Below, piece by piece: positions 45,955-55,413 of a stretch of DNA of 64,000 bases. Origin of the DNA: CBDCGV01 sp965216955 (GTDB taxonomy: Bacteria > Bacteroidota > Bacteroidia > Chitinophagales > JADIYW01); NCBI GenBank assembly GCA_965216955.1, contig CBDCGV010000009.1, positions 62,001-126,000 on the forward strand, written 5' to 3'. Position 1 is the first letter of the stretch, and each line of letters opens with the position of its first letter. The position numbers and the translations under genes are program-made. The notes under the pieces were generated by a model. That model was given only the letters and a program-made list of their open reading frames with translations, had not been told where the DNA came from and made no database searches.

Positions 45955-48426
45955 ATGGCTAAAGCCAAAGCAGCAGGAAATAAGAGACAAAAAGTTAAAC
46001 AGAATAAAGAAGTAACACCACCTATTATAAATCAGGAACTGATTATAAAGGCGGCGGGGTTATCACTTATTTTATTATCGATTTTTTTATTTATTGCATT
46101 CAGCTCGTACTTCTTTACTTGGAAACAAGATCAAATGGAGGGTTGGAACCTATCGTTAAAATTGTTATTCAGTAAAGATTGGGAAGTTGAAAACAGACTT
46201 GGTCGTTTGGGAGCCTTTCTAAGTGTTCTTTTAGTTGACAAGCTTTATGGTATTGCCGCTTATTTCATTGCCATTCTATCTTTCGTTTTGGGGGTTAACC
46301 TTGTGAGTCAAAAAAGGATTTTTAAGTTTTGGAAATGGTTCATTCACAGTATACTATTAACACTTATTATTACTACTGCTGCTCATTTCATCTTTATAAA
46401 TAAGTCTTTCCCTTTTGGAGGAGGTCTAGGCAAAATGCTTTTCGATTGGCTTTCTACATTAATTGGGAAAACAGGTCTCATTATTTTACTGGTTTTTGTT
46501 GGAGGGATTTATATCTCTTCGTTAAGATTTGTAAGAGAATTATTTTCAAAAAACCTTTTCTCTGATGATGAAAAGCATACCGAAGAAGCACCTGATAAGG
46601 AAGAAACAGTAATTGAAAAAGAAAGTTTAATTCCAGAAGAAATTGTATCTCCTGTGCCACATTTTGATGATAAAGGGTTCGAAGTATTAGATAAACGATC
46701 AATTACTCAAAAAGAAAAGAAACCAAGTACAATTTTAAAGGACATACAAGATGAAAAGGCCTTGAATCTAGAACCCGTTCTTAAAAACCCACCAAAAAAA
46801 CACGCTAAGAAACCTGAAATTGATAAAGACCTTTCATTAGATATAGAAGAGGTAAAAGAGGAAAAGATTTCAGAAAAGAAAGTGGTAACAAATAAAGGAG
46901 ATCTCTCTACCTCTTACGATCCAAAACTAGATTTACCGGGTTTCAAATTTCCTACACTTGATATGTTGGAAGATCACGGTGGAGATGCTATTCAAATAGA
47001 TCGAGAGGAACTCGAACAAAACAAAAACCAAATTGTTCAGACACTTAGCAATTATAACATTCAGATTTCTAAAATAAAGGCTACGGTTGGGCCAACTGTA
47101 ACATTATATGAAATTGTCCCTGCACCAGGTGTTCGAATTTCAAAAATTAAAAATCTAGAAGATGACATTGCACTAAGTCTTGCAGCATTAGGTATACGTA
47201 TCATTGCACCAATTCCAGGAAAAGGGACTATTGGTATAGAAGTTCCTAATGTTAACAAGAATACTGTTTCTATGAAATCCATGTTGGCTTCAGAGAAATT
47301 TAGAAATAGTGACATGATGTTACCAATGGCCATCGGAAAGACTATATCAAATGAAATATACATTACTGATCTAGCTAAAATGCCTCACTTATTAATGGCA
47401 GGGGCTACAGGTCAGGGGAAATCCGTTGGACTCAATGCAATTATTGTTTCTTTATTATACAAACTCCATCCCTCAGAACTAAAGTTTGTGATGGTAGATC
47501 CAAAGAAAGTAGAACTTAATATATATCAGCATATTGAGAAACACTATTTGGCCAAACTCCCAGGAGAAGAAGATTCTATAATTACAGATACGAAAAAGGT
47601 TATTCATACTTTGAATGCACTTTGTATCGAAATGGACCAACGATACGAACTTCTTAAAAATGCACAAGTAAGAAATATTAAAGAATACAATGCAAAATTT
47701 TCAGCTCGTAGATTAAATCCTGCAAAGGGTCATAGGTTTTTACCGTTTATAGTATTGGTTGTAGATGAATTTGCCGATTTAATGATGACAGCGGGAAAAG
47801 AAGTAGAAATGCCTATTGCAAGATTGGCCCAATTAGCAAGAGCGATTGGTATTCATTTAATTATTGCTACTCAAAGACCTTCGGTGAATATCATTACTGG
47901 TGTAATAAAAGCTAATTTTCCAGGAAGAGTTGCATTTAAGGTTACATCTAAAGTAGATTCTAGAACGATATTAGATGCGGGTGGTGCAGATCAATTAATT
48001 GGTCGTGGAGATATGTTATTGTCTATAAATGGAAACCTTGTTCGATTGCAATGTCCTTTTGTAGATACACCAGAAGTAGATGCCATAGTACAGTCTATTG
48101 GAGATCAAAGAGGTTATGAGGAAGCCTATTTACTACCTGAATACATAGATCCAAAAGAACAATCAGCTTCTGCGGATGATATATTATTTGATCGGGATGA
48201 CTTGTTTGATGAAGCGGCCCGAATAATCGTACAACATCAACAAGGATCTACCTCTTTAATCCAAAGAAGGCTTAAGCTAGGATATAATAGGGCTGGACGA
48301 CTTATTGATCAACTAGAGGCTGCAGGCATTGTTGGTCCTAATGTAGGAAGTAAGGCAAGAGAAGTTTATATTCCCGATGAGTATGAATTGGAACGCTTTT
48401 TGAAGACTCTTGAGGAAGAACAATAA
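45955..48426 (+). CDS. ftsK: DNA translocase FtsK/SpoIIIE
   Basis: This protein is 823 residues from the ATG at 45955. Four membrane segments (about 25-180) are followed by a charged linker (Lys/Glu-rich, about 190-320). The motor domain then has Walker A GATGQGKSVGLN, Walker B VLVVDEFADLMM and ATQRPSVNIITGVIKANFPGRVAF. The C-terminal gamma winged helix (LIQRRLKLGYNRAGRLIDQLEAAGIVGP) reads KOPS-like sites. It clears chromosome DNA at the division septum. It is likely cotranscribed with lolA, which starts 3 bases after its stop. Confidence 0.97.
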   Translation: MAKAKAAGNKRQKVKQNKEVTPPIINQELIIKAAGLSLILLSIFLFIAFSSYFFTWKQDQMEGWNLSLKLLFSKDWEVENRLGRLGAFLSVLLVDKLYGIAAYFIAILSFVLGVNLVSQKRIFKFWKWFIHSILLTLIITTAAHFIFINKSFPFGGGLGKMLFDWLSTLIGKTGLIILLVFVGGIYISSLRFVRELFSKNLFSDDEKHTEEAPDKEETVIEKESLIPEEIVSPVPHFDDKGFEVLDKRSITQKEKKPSTILKDIQDEKALNLEPVLKNPPKKHAKKPEIDKDLSLDIEEVKEEKISEKKVVTNKGDLSTSYDPKLDLPGFKFPTLDMLEDHGGDAIQIDREELEQNKNQIVQTLSNYNIQISKIKATVGPTVTLYEIVPAPGVRISKIKNLEDDIALSLAALGIRIIAPIPGKGTIGIEVPNVNKNTVSMKSMLASEKFRNSDMMLPMAIGKTISNEIYITDLAKMPHLLMAGATGQGKSVGLNAIIVSLLYKLHPSELKFVMVDPKKVELNIYQHIEKHYLAKLPGEEDSIITDTKKVIHTLNALCIEMDQRYELLKNAQVRNIKEYNAKFSARRLNPAKGHRFLPFIVLVVDEFADLMMTAGKEVEMPIARLAQLARAIGIHLIIATQRPSVNIITGVIKANFPGRVAFKVTSKVDSRTILDAGGADQLIGRGDMLLSINGNLVRLQCPFVDTPEVDAIVQSIGDQRGYEEAYLLPEYIDPKEQSASADDILFDRDDLFDEAARIIVQHQQGSTSLIQRRLKLGYNRAGRLIDQLEAAGIVGPNVGSKAREVYIPDEYELERFLKTLEEEQ

Positions 48427-48429
48427 TTT

Positions 48430-49092
48430 ATGTATTTAAAAATTTTAGTTTGGGCGTTTTGGGGTTTAGTTTTTGGTCCTCTATCCAACGAGATGGAGCA
48501 TAAAAAACAAGTAGACCCTATTGCAAAAGAAATCTTAGACGCAACAAGAAATAATTTTAATAAAATTGAAGGCGTAGAAGCCTCTTTTAAATTAACTGTA
48601 GAACAACCAGAAAGTGACATTTTTTATCAAGTAGGAGACATCTTACTAAAGGGAGATATGTATAAAATTTCACTTCCTGACCAAGAAATTATTTGTGATA
48701 ACAAATCTGTATGGAGGTATTTAAAAGATATCAATGAGGTTCAAATAACCGATTATGAACCTGAAGATAATGAAATAACTCCGTCAAAATTATTTACTGT
48801 TTACAATGACGATTTTGAATCTCTTTATACACATGATGAAGTTTTTAACAAAAAGAAATGTCATGTAGTTGATTTAAAACCTATTGATGGTGACCGTTCC
48901 TATTTTAAGGTTAGAACATGGATTGATGCAAATAATAAGGTAATTAGAGGTTTAAAAGTTTTTGATCGTAATGGGTCAAGATATCTTTATGAAATAAATA
49001 CCTACACTCCAAAAAAAGACATTAACAATAGTATCTTCTCTTTTGATGAAGAGGCTTTCCCAGACGTAACCATTGAGGATTTAAGGTTTTAG
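48430..49092 (+). CDS. LolA-like outer-membrane lipoprotein carrier
   Basis: This 220-residue protein has a short hydrophobic N-terminus that may be a signal peptide (MYLKILVWAFWGLVFGPLS). The body fits the LolA/LolB fold: VEASFKLTVEQPESDIFYQVGDILLKGDMYKI, ICDNKSVWRYLKDINEVQI and the HVVDLKPIDGDRSYFKVRTWID segment. It would carry lipoproteins across the periplasm. Its position 3 bases after ftsK on the same strand indicates cotranscription; an ftsK-lolA pair is common in Bacteroidota. Confidence 0.85.
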   Translation: MYLKILVWAFWGLVFGPLSNEMEHKKQVDPIAKEILDATRNNFNKIEGVEASFKLTVEQPESDIFYQVGDILLKGDMYKISLPDQEIICDNKSVWRYLKDINEVQITDYEPEDNEITPSKLFTVYNDDFESLYTHDEVFNKKKCHVVDLKPIDGDRSYFKVRTWIDANNKVIRGLKVFDRNGSRYLYEINTYTPKKDINNSIFSFDEEAFPDVTIEDLRF

Positions 49093-49098
49093 GCATAT

Positions 49099-49602
49099 TT
49101 ATTTCCCACGTGGCCCCAATTCAATGGCTTCAAGGTTAATTATTTTTCCTTTTTCTATTCCAAAACGCAAAGCCGTTCTAATCTTATGAAAACCAATATG
49201 TCCCATCGCTCCGGGATTTAGATGTAAGAAATCATACTTTTTATCGCGCGTTACCTTCAAAATATGAGAATGTCCACAAATAAAAAGATCTGGGGCTCGA
49301 TTTCTACTCAAAAAATCTCTTATTCTCTTATTATATCTACCTGGATATCCTCCAATATGGGTAATCCATATCCTTGCTTCTTCACAAATAAAAAACAAAT
49401 TTTCCTCAAAAGCCTGTCTAACCTTTCCTCCATCAATATTACCGTATACCGCACGTAATGGTTTAAATGCCTCTAGCTCTTCTATTACTTCCCACCTTCC
49501 TATATCTCCTGCATGCCATATTTCATCGCAATTTTTAAAAAGTTCAAAAACTTTAGGATCTAAAAAGCCGTGTGTATCTGAAATCAATCCAATTCGTTTC
49601 AC
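49099..49602 (-). CDS. YfcE/MJ0936-family metallophosphoesterase
   Basis: This 167-residue protein has the calcineurin-like metal-binding set: ISDTHGFLD (DxH), HAGDIGRWEV (GD), YGNID (GN), THIGGYPGRY, and CGHSHILK (GHxH). It is a small phosphodiesterase-type fold; the substrate is unknown. It is the last gene of the minus-strand operon and overlaps the miaA stop by 4 bases (49599-49602), so it is translationally coupled. Confidence 0.92.
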   Translation of the reverse strand: MKRIGLISDTHGFLDPKVFELFKNCDEIWHAGDIGRWEVIEELEAFKPLRAVYGNIDGGKVRQAFEENLFFICEEARIWITHIGGYPGRYNKRIRDFLSRNRAPDLFICGHSHILKVTRDKKYDFLHLNPGAMGHIGFHKIRTALRFGIEKGKIINLEAIELGPRGK

Positions 49603-50522
49603 CCTAAACGACTATTTATTAGATTAATTAATTGAGTTTTTACGTCTTTATCAGATACATTGAACTCCTTTATAGAGTTATCTTTTCGCCACCATGTCAT
49701 TTGTCGTTTTGCATAACGGCGAGTATTCTGCTTAATAAGATCTACTGCTTTCTCCAAGGTATAAACACCAGATAAGTGCATGAAAAGCTCTGAATACCCA
49801 ACTGTATTTAAAGCATTCAGGTGTTTAAATTTATAAAAACTTTTAACCTCTTCTAATAAGCCTTTTTCCATCATGCGATCTACTCTTTCGTTAATTTTAG
49901 CATACAATTGGTCTCTGTCTAAATGCAAACCTATTTTGAGTATTTGAAAATCCCTTGTTATTTTTTTTTGCTTTTTGAAAGAAGACAAAGGTTTTTCTAC
50001 TTCCCAAAAAAGCTCTACAATACGCATTAATCGCTGAGGGTTATTAATATCAATAGATTCATATGATACAGGATCACACTCCTGTACAATTTTTTGTAAG
50101 GCTTTAATTCCATTCTTCTTGTAGAATTTAATGACGCTTTCTCTTGTTTCCTTGCTTACTTTGGGAATATCATCAAACCCCTCACAAACAGCTTTGATAA
50201 AAAGGCCTGTGCCTCCGGCCATAATTACTACTTGGTTTTTTTCAAAAAGAATCTTCAATTGAGATAAGCATTCTGTTTCAAACATCCCTGCCGAATAATT
50301 ATCCTTAATTGAAATATGATCTAAGAAATAATGTTTTATTCCTTGCATTTCCTCTACATCTGGCTTAGCGGTTCCAATATTAAGCTCTTTATAAATCTGA
50401 CGTGAATCTGCTGAGATTATACAAGTCTGATAGTGTTTGGCTAAGTCTATAGCTATTTTTGTTTTGCCAACCGCAGTAGGCCCTGTTACAATTACCAATA
50501 ATTTTTTGTAGCGATGGGACAT
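49599..50522 (-). CDS. miaA: tRNA dimethylallyltransferase
   Basis: This 307-residue protein has the P-loop VTGPTAVGKTKIA at the N-terminus, SADSRQIYKELNIGTAKP (the diagnostic DSRQxY) and the DRDQLYAKINERVDRMMEKGLLEEV region. The C-terminal RRYAKRQMTWWRKD is also typical. It puts a dimethylallyl group on A37 of tRNAs reading UNN codons. It sits with cca and tsaC-like genes in one operon. It overlaps the phosphoesterase by 4 bases. Confidence 0.96.
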   Translation of the reverse strand: MSHRYKKLLVIVTGPTAVGKTKIAIDLAKHYQTCIISADSRQIYKELNIGTAKPDVEEMQGIKHYFLDHISIKDNYSAGMFETECLSQLKILFEKNQVVIMAGGTGLFIKAVCEGFDDIPKVSKETRESVIKFYKKNGIKALQKIVQECDPVSYESIDINNPQRLMRIVELFWEVEKPLSSFKKQKKITRDFQILKIGLHLDRDQLYAKINERVDRMMEKGLLEEVKSFYKFKHLNALNTVGYSELFMHLSGVYTLEKAVDLIKQNTRRYAKRQMTWWRKDNSIKEFNVSDKDVKTQLINLINSRLG

Positions 50523-50524
50523 CC

Positions 50525-51490
50525 TTAGTTTAGTTGAATTAATTCTTCTAGCGCTTTATAAGTATTCCCTGAAGATTTTGCTATCATTAAATACTCATTC
50601 ATAAACATTTTTGTTTGGTCATTCACTTTAGTGAAGTGATATTCAAAATAGCTCTCTATATCCATAGGCATTACTCTTGGAGCTAATTTGAGCAACATTT
50701 TAACCATCCATGGAGTGTTTATAAATCGAGTTAAAAAAGGCCTTTCGGTTTTGTATTTACTTTCTAATCCTAAGTAAACCTCATTTATAGATTGCTGTAA
50801 TAATTTTAACAAATGCCTATTAGATTTCAATGCATTAAAATTCCAATCACTCGCTTCAAGGGCAGTTAAAAAAGTACCTAAAAAGGCGGAAGGGAATAAA
50901 GCTTGTAATTGTACACTTTTAGTTGAGTTTGCTCTTATCTTACCACTTTTGAAAACTTCTATCACTTCATTTTTTCTCTTATCTGTCCCAGCAAATGGTG
51001 TTGGGGCCAAAGGAGGAAACCAGTACGCTACTCCCTCAGGAGATACTTTCTCCGTAGGTAAAGGGGTGGTATAGCTTATTAGAGTAATCATTCCCTCAAC
51101 AATTTGTTCAGGAGGGAAAGTCTTTGTTAAAACTTGATAATCTTCTGTTCCTGGCTGAAGCATAACAATGGTAGGCACACCAGCTAGGTTATTCTTAAGA
51201 CTCGTAAAATCAAAGGCTTGCAAAGCAGTAGAAGAAAAGCACAAATAGATTTGATCCCAATCTTGCTGTTTCACTTCTTCAAACTTAGAAATCAATGAAA
51301 ATGTTGTATAACGAATAGGCTTATTTTTTTGTTTATCACGATTTAAGTTGTAGAGGACAGCCCCTTTCGATAATTGCTCGAGATATTTTTCCTTAACAAA
51401 AAAGGTAACATCGTGTCCTGCATCAGAAAAGTGTTTCCCATAGACTAAACCCACTGCTCCAGCACCGAATACTAATATTTGCTTTTTCAT
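50525..51490 (-). CDS. Ketopantoate reductase-like (PanE/ApbA family) protein
   Basis: This 321-residue protein has an N-terminal Rossmann domain with GAGAVGLVYGKHF and a C-terminal helical domain. It resembles PanE/ApbA, but the C-terminal half (FPSAFLGTFLTALEASDWNFNALKSN) departs from known PanE. The usual catalytic Lys near residue 175 could not be matched with confidence, since K175-like residues (SPEGVAYWFPPLAPTPF) differ. It may be a 2-hydroxyacid or related dehydrogenase. It lies in the tRNA-maturation operon, 2 bases from miaA and 12 from cca. Confidence 0.7.
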   Translation of the reverse strand: MKKQILVFGAGAVGLVYGKHFSDAGHDVTFFVKEKYLEQLSKGAVLYNLNRDKQKNKPIRYTTFSLISKFEEVKQQDWDQIYLCFSSTALQAFDFTSLKNNLAGVPTIVMLQPGTEDYQVLTKTFPPEQIVEGMITLISYTTPLPTEKVSPEGVAYWFPPLAPTPFAGTDKRKNEVIEVFKSGKIRANSTKSVQLQALFPSAFLGTFLTALEASDWNFNALKSNRHLLKLLQQSINEVYLGLESKYKTERPFLTRFINTPWMVKMLLKLAPRVMPMDIESYFEYHFTKVNDQTKMFMNEYLMIAKSSGNTYKALEELIQLN

Positions 51491-51502
51491 TTTTGAATGT
51501 AA

Positions 51503-52930
51503 TTAATTGTTATTGGCAACGGGTTTAATATCATGTTCTGCCGCTTTCCGTATCATAAAACTATATGCCGCTTCGTAATTATTCTCAATTTCTCCATCTA
51601 AAATAGCATCCTTAATGGCATCTTTAATCACACCAACGATTTTCGAAGGCTTAATATTAAAGGTTTGCATAATTATTTCACCTGTTATTGGAGGCTGCCA
51701 ATTTCTAATATGATCTCTTTCCTCTACCTCTTTGATTTTCTCCCTTACTCGTTGAAAGTTCTCTAAATAACGTTTGACCCTTTCTTCATTTTTAGATGTT
51801 ATATCCGCTTCACATAACTTCATAAGGTCTTCTAAATCATCTCCTGCCTCAAAGATCAATCTTCTTATTGCAGAATCCGTTATGTTTCTTTTTGTTAATG
51901 AAATGGGCCTAAGATGTAGCAATACTATTTTTTGCACAAATTTCATTTTGGCATCTAAAGGGAGTTTTAACCTTCTAAATATTTTGGGAACCATTCTGGC
52001 GCCTACTACTTCGTGACCATGAAACGTCCAACCATGTCCATTTTCATATCTCTTAGTATTTGGCTTAGCAATATCATGCAAAATGGCTGCCCATCTAAGC
52101 CATAAATCGCTAGATTTTTGTGCCGTATTGTCTAGTACTTTTAGAGTATGATAGAAATTATCTTTATGAGCATGTTTATTAATAACTTCTACACCATGAA
52201 GCTTAACCATTTCTGGAAAAATATGATTGAGCAATCCGGTGTTAAATAACAATTTAAAGCCAATGGATGGTATTGGAGCTAAGATAATTTTGTTCAATTC
52301 ATCAATAATCCGCTCCTTAGAGACAATTTCTATTCGATCTTTCATCTTAGAAATTGCTTCATAGGTATTAAGCTCAATATTAAATTGCAACTGCGTAGCA
52401 AACCGAATGGCACGCATCATTCGTAGTGGATCATCAGAAAAAGTTTTTTCAGGTTCCAAAGGTGTCTTGATGATGCCTTTTTTTAAATCTTCAATTCCTC
52501 CAAATGGGTCTAAGAGTTTTCCAAAATCTTCTTGATTGAGGCTAATTGCCATTGCATTAATAGTAAAATCTCTTCTATTTTGATCATCTTCCAGTGTACC
52601 ATTTTCTACAATCGGCTTTCTACTATCCTTTCTATACGATTCCTTTCGTGCTCCAACAAATTCTAACTCTGAATCATCCAACTTAAGCATTGCAGTACCA
52701 AAATTTTTAAAATAATTCACTTTTAGATTAGGGTTGATTTTTTCGGCAGTTTTTTTTGCAAGCTCAATGCCACTTCCAACACATACAATATCTATATCCT
52801 TACATTCTTTTTTTAGTAATCGATCTCTCACATATCCTCCAACCAGATAGGTAGGGTACGATAAATCATGGCCAGCCTCTGCAATTTTATTGAGCAATTT
52901 AGCATCTATATCATTTACTTCGATATCCAT
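51503..52930 (-). CDS. cca: CCA-adding/tRNA nucleotidyltransferase with HD domain
   Basis: This 475-residue protein has a class II polymerase-beta-type head: YLVGGYVRDRLLKKECKDIDIVCVGSG (GG motif and DxD), then RRDFTINAMAISL and DDPLRMMRAIRFATQL. A C-terminal HD domain is marked by WAAILHDIAKP. It adds or repairs the 3' CCA end of tRNAs. None of the three tRNA genes in this window encodes CCA, so the enzyme is needed for them. The operon neighbours are miaA and a tsaC-like gene. Confidence 0.94.
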   Translation of the reverse strand: MDIEVNDIDAKLLNKIAEAGHDLSYPTYLVGGYVRDRLLKKECKDIDIVCVGSGIELAKKTAEKINPNLKVNYFKNFGTAMLKLDDSELEFVGARKESYRKDSRKPIVENGTLEDDQNRRDFTINAMAISLNQEDFGKLLDPFGGIEDLKKGIIKTPLEPEKTFSDDPLRMMRAIRFATQLQFNIELNTYEAISKMKDRIEIVSKERIIDELNKIILAPIPSIGFKLLFNTGLLNHIFPEMVKLHGVEVINKHAHKDNFYHTLKVLDNTAQKSSDLWLRWAAILHDIAKPNTKRYENGHGWTFHGHEVVGARMVPKIFRRLKLPLDAKMKFVQKIVLLHLRPISLTKRNITDSAIRRLIFEAGDDLEDLMKLCEADITSKNEERVKRYLENFQRVREKIKEVEERDHIRNWQPPITGEIIMQTFNIKPSKIVGVIKDAIKDAILDGEIENNYEAAYSFMIRKAAEHDIKPVANNN

Positions 52931-52939
52931 ACCATAAAA

Positions 52940-53500
52940 TTACCTCAAATGAAGACAACTTCCATCTATATTTAATTTAATAATTGATGAAGCCATCCCC
53001 GTACCAATGTCGTATTTCTTTGGAAGAATATAATCCACTTGCTTTAAGACCTGCTCATCGATCAGTTCATAGGCTGTAGGAGAAGGTTGACCGGACAAGT
53101 TTGCGGAGGTACTTGTTATGGGGTAATTATATTGCTCTATAAGTTCTTTTATGATTCCTTTTTTTATTAATCTGATTCCAATGGATCCATCCTCGGCCAA
53201 TAGTGCTTTATTTATCTTATTTACGGCACTAAAGATAATGGTTAAGGGTTTGTCCGATTTATGCCAAAAATCCTCTGCAATTGGCAAATAATCATTAGAA
53301 ACATATTCAGAGAGCATTTCCACAGAACTTACTAATAGCAATAATTTTTTAGAAAAATCCCTTTTTTTTATTTCATAAATCTTTTCTTGAGACTTCTGAG
53401 AAAGCACACTTCCTCCAAGCCCCCAAATGGTGTCTGATGGATATAGTAATACTCCATCATTATCTAAAACCTCTATTGCCTTTTCTATTATCTCTGTCAT
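52940..53500 (-). CDS. L-threonylcarbamoyladenylate synthase (TsaC/Sua5/YciO family)
   Basis: This 186-residue protein has the N-terminal VLLYPSDTIWGLGG, KRDFSKKLLLLVSSVEML, DKPLTIIFSA and SIGIRLIKKG, and the C-terminal PITSTSANLSGQPSPTAYE signature of the family. The core-only length fits TsaC or YciO rather than full Sua5. It makes the threonylcarbamoyl-AMP used for t6A37 of ANN-reading tRNAs. It starts 1 base from the beta-lactamase-fold gene upstream and 9 from cca, in one operon. Confidence 0.9.
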   Translation of the reverse strand: MTEIIEKAIEVLDNDGVLLYPSDTIWGLGGSVLSQKSQEKIYEIKKRDFSKKLLLLVSSVEMLSEYVSNDYLPIAEDFWHKSDKPLTIIFSAVNKINKALLAEDGSIGIRLIKKGIIKELIEQYNYPITSTSANLSGQPSPTAYELIDEQVLKQVDYILPKKYDIGTGMASSIIKLNIDGSCLHLR

Positions 53501-53501
53501 A

Positions 53502-54563
53502 TTAATTCTTATCCCTCCTTTTTTTCTTCTCTTTTTTCCGCTTGTTCTTTTTTTTATTTGTCATTAGTGGTCTATGCATCAGAGTAACTATATCTATGGC
53601 CAATTCATCGACAGATTTTCTTTTATTGGTTAAAATAATAACTCCTTTATCTGTCTCTTCGACATAACTAATGAAACAACTCCCTTTAGGAGACAATCCA
53701 TTTTGCATTGTTAAGCTCCAATCGTGATTTCGATCTTTCGTAACATGCCATCCTAAAGCAACATCTAGCCCTTCTACAATGGTACGAGACTTAGGGATAG
53801 CTATCGTATTTAAAATCGAATCCTCATTACTCAAAGCAAGTCTAATAAATGATAAAAGATCTTCCATGCAAGCTTGTATACCAACGGCTCCAGACATAAT
53901 GCTCTGTTCCTCATATATTTTATCCTCAAGACCCACACATTTAAAGCCTAATTGCTTACTTAAATGTTTATTTACAATTAGATTAAAGGGTTGCTGCATT
54001 ATTTCCTCTAATAATAGGGCTAGTAACCCATATCCTACATGAGAATTTCGATAGGTTTTAGAATAATCTTGATAAGGGTACATATCGAAAAATTTTAACA
54101 AAGCACTCTTATTGTAACCTTTATAGGGATCTTTTAAATCTTTTGACGTTATATTAAATGGTCTTTTTGGCAAGCCTCCAGCATGAATACATAGATCATA
54201 AATGGTAATAGGAGCTTTTTTCTTAAGTGCGTCTTCCTCGAAATAATTCCATAGATTTTCATTCAAATCTAGATTACCTTTGAGTACTTGTTCCATAATC
54301 AGATAGGTCGTAAAAACCTGAGAAAATGCTCCTATCTCAAAGATCTTGGTAGATCCTGAATCAATACCATTTTTATCAAAAGTAAAAGCTTGAGTCTTCT
54401 CTCCATCAATAAATCCAATAGAGACAACCATATCTTCTTCCACTTTGAACTTTTTGATTTTCTCAAAAATGATTTGGAGCTCTGTTTCAGATTGAGCTAT
54501 GCTATTTACAGAAGATATAAATAGAAAAAATAAAACAAGTCTTAACCGTACAAGAAGCCTCAC
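53502..54563 (-). CDS. Beta-lactamase/esterase-fold protein with lost catalytic motifs
   Basis: This 353-residue protein has a signal peptide (about 1-24, SIAQ). The overall fold is the serine beta-lactamase/AmpH-type: FEIGAFSQVFTTYLIMEQVL and LCIHAGGLPKRPF, then GYGLLALLLEEIMQQPF. The catalytic sites are changed. The SxxK Ser and Lys are A79 and Q82. The YxN Tyr is N173 and its Asn is H175. The third motif (usually HTG/KTG) reads MQNGLSPKGS. It is therefore likely non-catalytic, perhaps a binding protein. A Lys/Arg-rich tail (about 335-353) follows. It overlaps dapD by 4 bases. Confidence 0.8.
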   Translation of the reverse strand: MRLLVRLRLVLFFLFISSVNSIAQSETELQIIFEKIKKFKVEEDMVVSIGFIDGEKTQAFTFDKNGIDSGSTKIFEIGAFSQVFTTYLIMEQVLKGNLDLNENLWNYFEEDALKKKAPITIYDLCIHAGGLPKRPFNITSKDLKDPYKGYNKSALLKFFDMYPYQDYSKTYRNSHVGYGLLALLLEEIMQQPFNLIVNKHLSKQLGFKCVGLEDKIYEEQSIMSGAVGIQACMEDLLSFIRLALSNEDSILNTIAIPKSRTIVEGLDVALGWHVTKDRNHDWSLTMQNGLSPKGSCFISYVEETDKGVIILTNKRKSVDELAIDIVTLMHRPLMTNKKKNKRKKEKKKRRDKN

Positions 54564-55375
54564 ACTGCTACATCAAAATCTCTTAATGCATCATTTAAAG
54601 AAGTTTTCTTATTGGTAGAGGCTTTTCTTTCACCAATAATTAATGCACATGGCACATTGTATGTACCAGCAGCAAATTGCTTTGGTAAAGTTCCTGGAAT
54701 TACAACAGACCTTGCAGGAACTCTTCCTCTATACACAATAGGCTCACTATTAGTAACATCAATTATTTTTGTCGATTGTGTTAATACCACATTAGCTCCT
54801 AAAACAGCTTCTGTTTCCACCCTAACCCCTTCTACAACAATACATCTAGAACCAATAAAACAATTATCTTCAATAATGACCGGAGCCGCTTGAACTGGCT
54901 CAAGTACTCCTCCTATTCCAACACCACCACTTAAATGAACATTTCGTCCGATCTGAGCACATGAACCAACCGTTGCCCATGTATCTACCATGGTTCCTGT
55001 TTCTACATGTGCCCCAATATTTACATAAGAAGGCATCATAACCACACCTTTCTGTAAAAAAGAACCGTAACGCGCAATTGCATGAGGAACAACACGAACC
55101 CCTAATTGGGCATAGTTATTCTTTAATTTGATTTTATCATGAAATTCAAATGGTGGCAATTCAATAGTTTCCATTTTCCTTGTTGGGAAATATAAAATAA
55201 CTGCTTTTTTTACCCATTCATTAACTTGCCATCCATCGTTAATTGGCTCCGCCACCCTTAACTTTCCTACATCTAACTGAGCAACGACCTCTTCAATATT
55301 TTTAACAACCATGGGATCTTTTAACATTTCTCTGTTCTCCCAAGCTTGTTCTATACAATTTTTTATTTCTTCCAC
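54560..55375 (-). CDS. dapD: 2,3,4,5-tetrahydropyridine-2,6-dicarboxylate N-succinyltransferase
   Basis: This 271-residue protein matches DapD length. The left-handed hexapeptide helix holds the core (VVPHAIARYGSFLQKGVVMMPSYVNIGAHV, MVDTWATVGSCAQIG, NVHLSGGVGIGGV), and ANVVLTQSTKI is near the C-terminus. It succinylates tetrahydrodipicolinate in the diaminopimelate/lysine pathway and so supports peptidoglycan synthesis. It is the first gene of the operon and overlaps the next gene by 4 bases. The start codon faces the MORN lipoprotein gene, 38 bases apart. Confidence 0.96.
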   Translation of the reverse strand: MEEIKNCIEQAWENREMLKDPMVVKNIEEVVAQLDVGKLRVAEPINDGWQVNEWVKKAVILYFPTRKMETIELPPFEFHDKIKLKNNYAQLGVRVVPHAIARYGSFLQKGVVMMPSYVNIGAHVETGTMVDTWATVGSCAQIGRNVHLSGGVGIGGVLEPVQAAPVIIEDNCFIGSRCIVVEGVRVETEAVLGANVVLTQSTKIIDVTNSEPIVYRGRVPARSVVIPGTLPKQFAAGTYNVPCALIIGERKASTNKKTSLNDALRDFDVAV

Positions 55376-55413
55376 AGTTTATATTTTAATTTCGTCACAA
55401 ACTTACAATAAGT

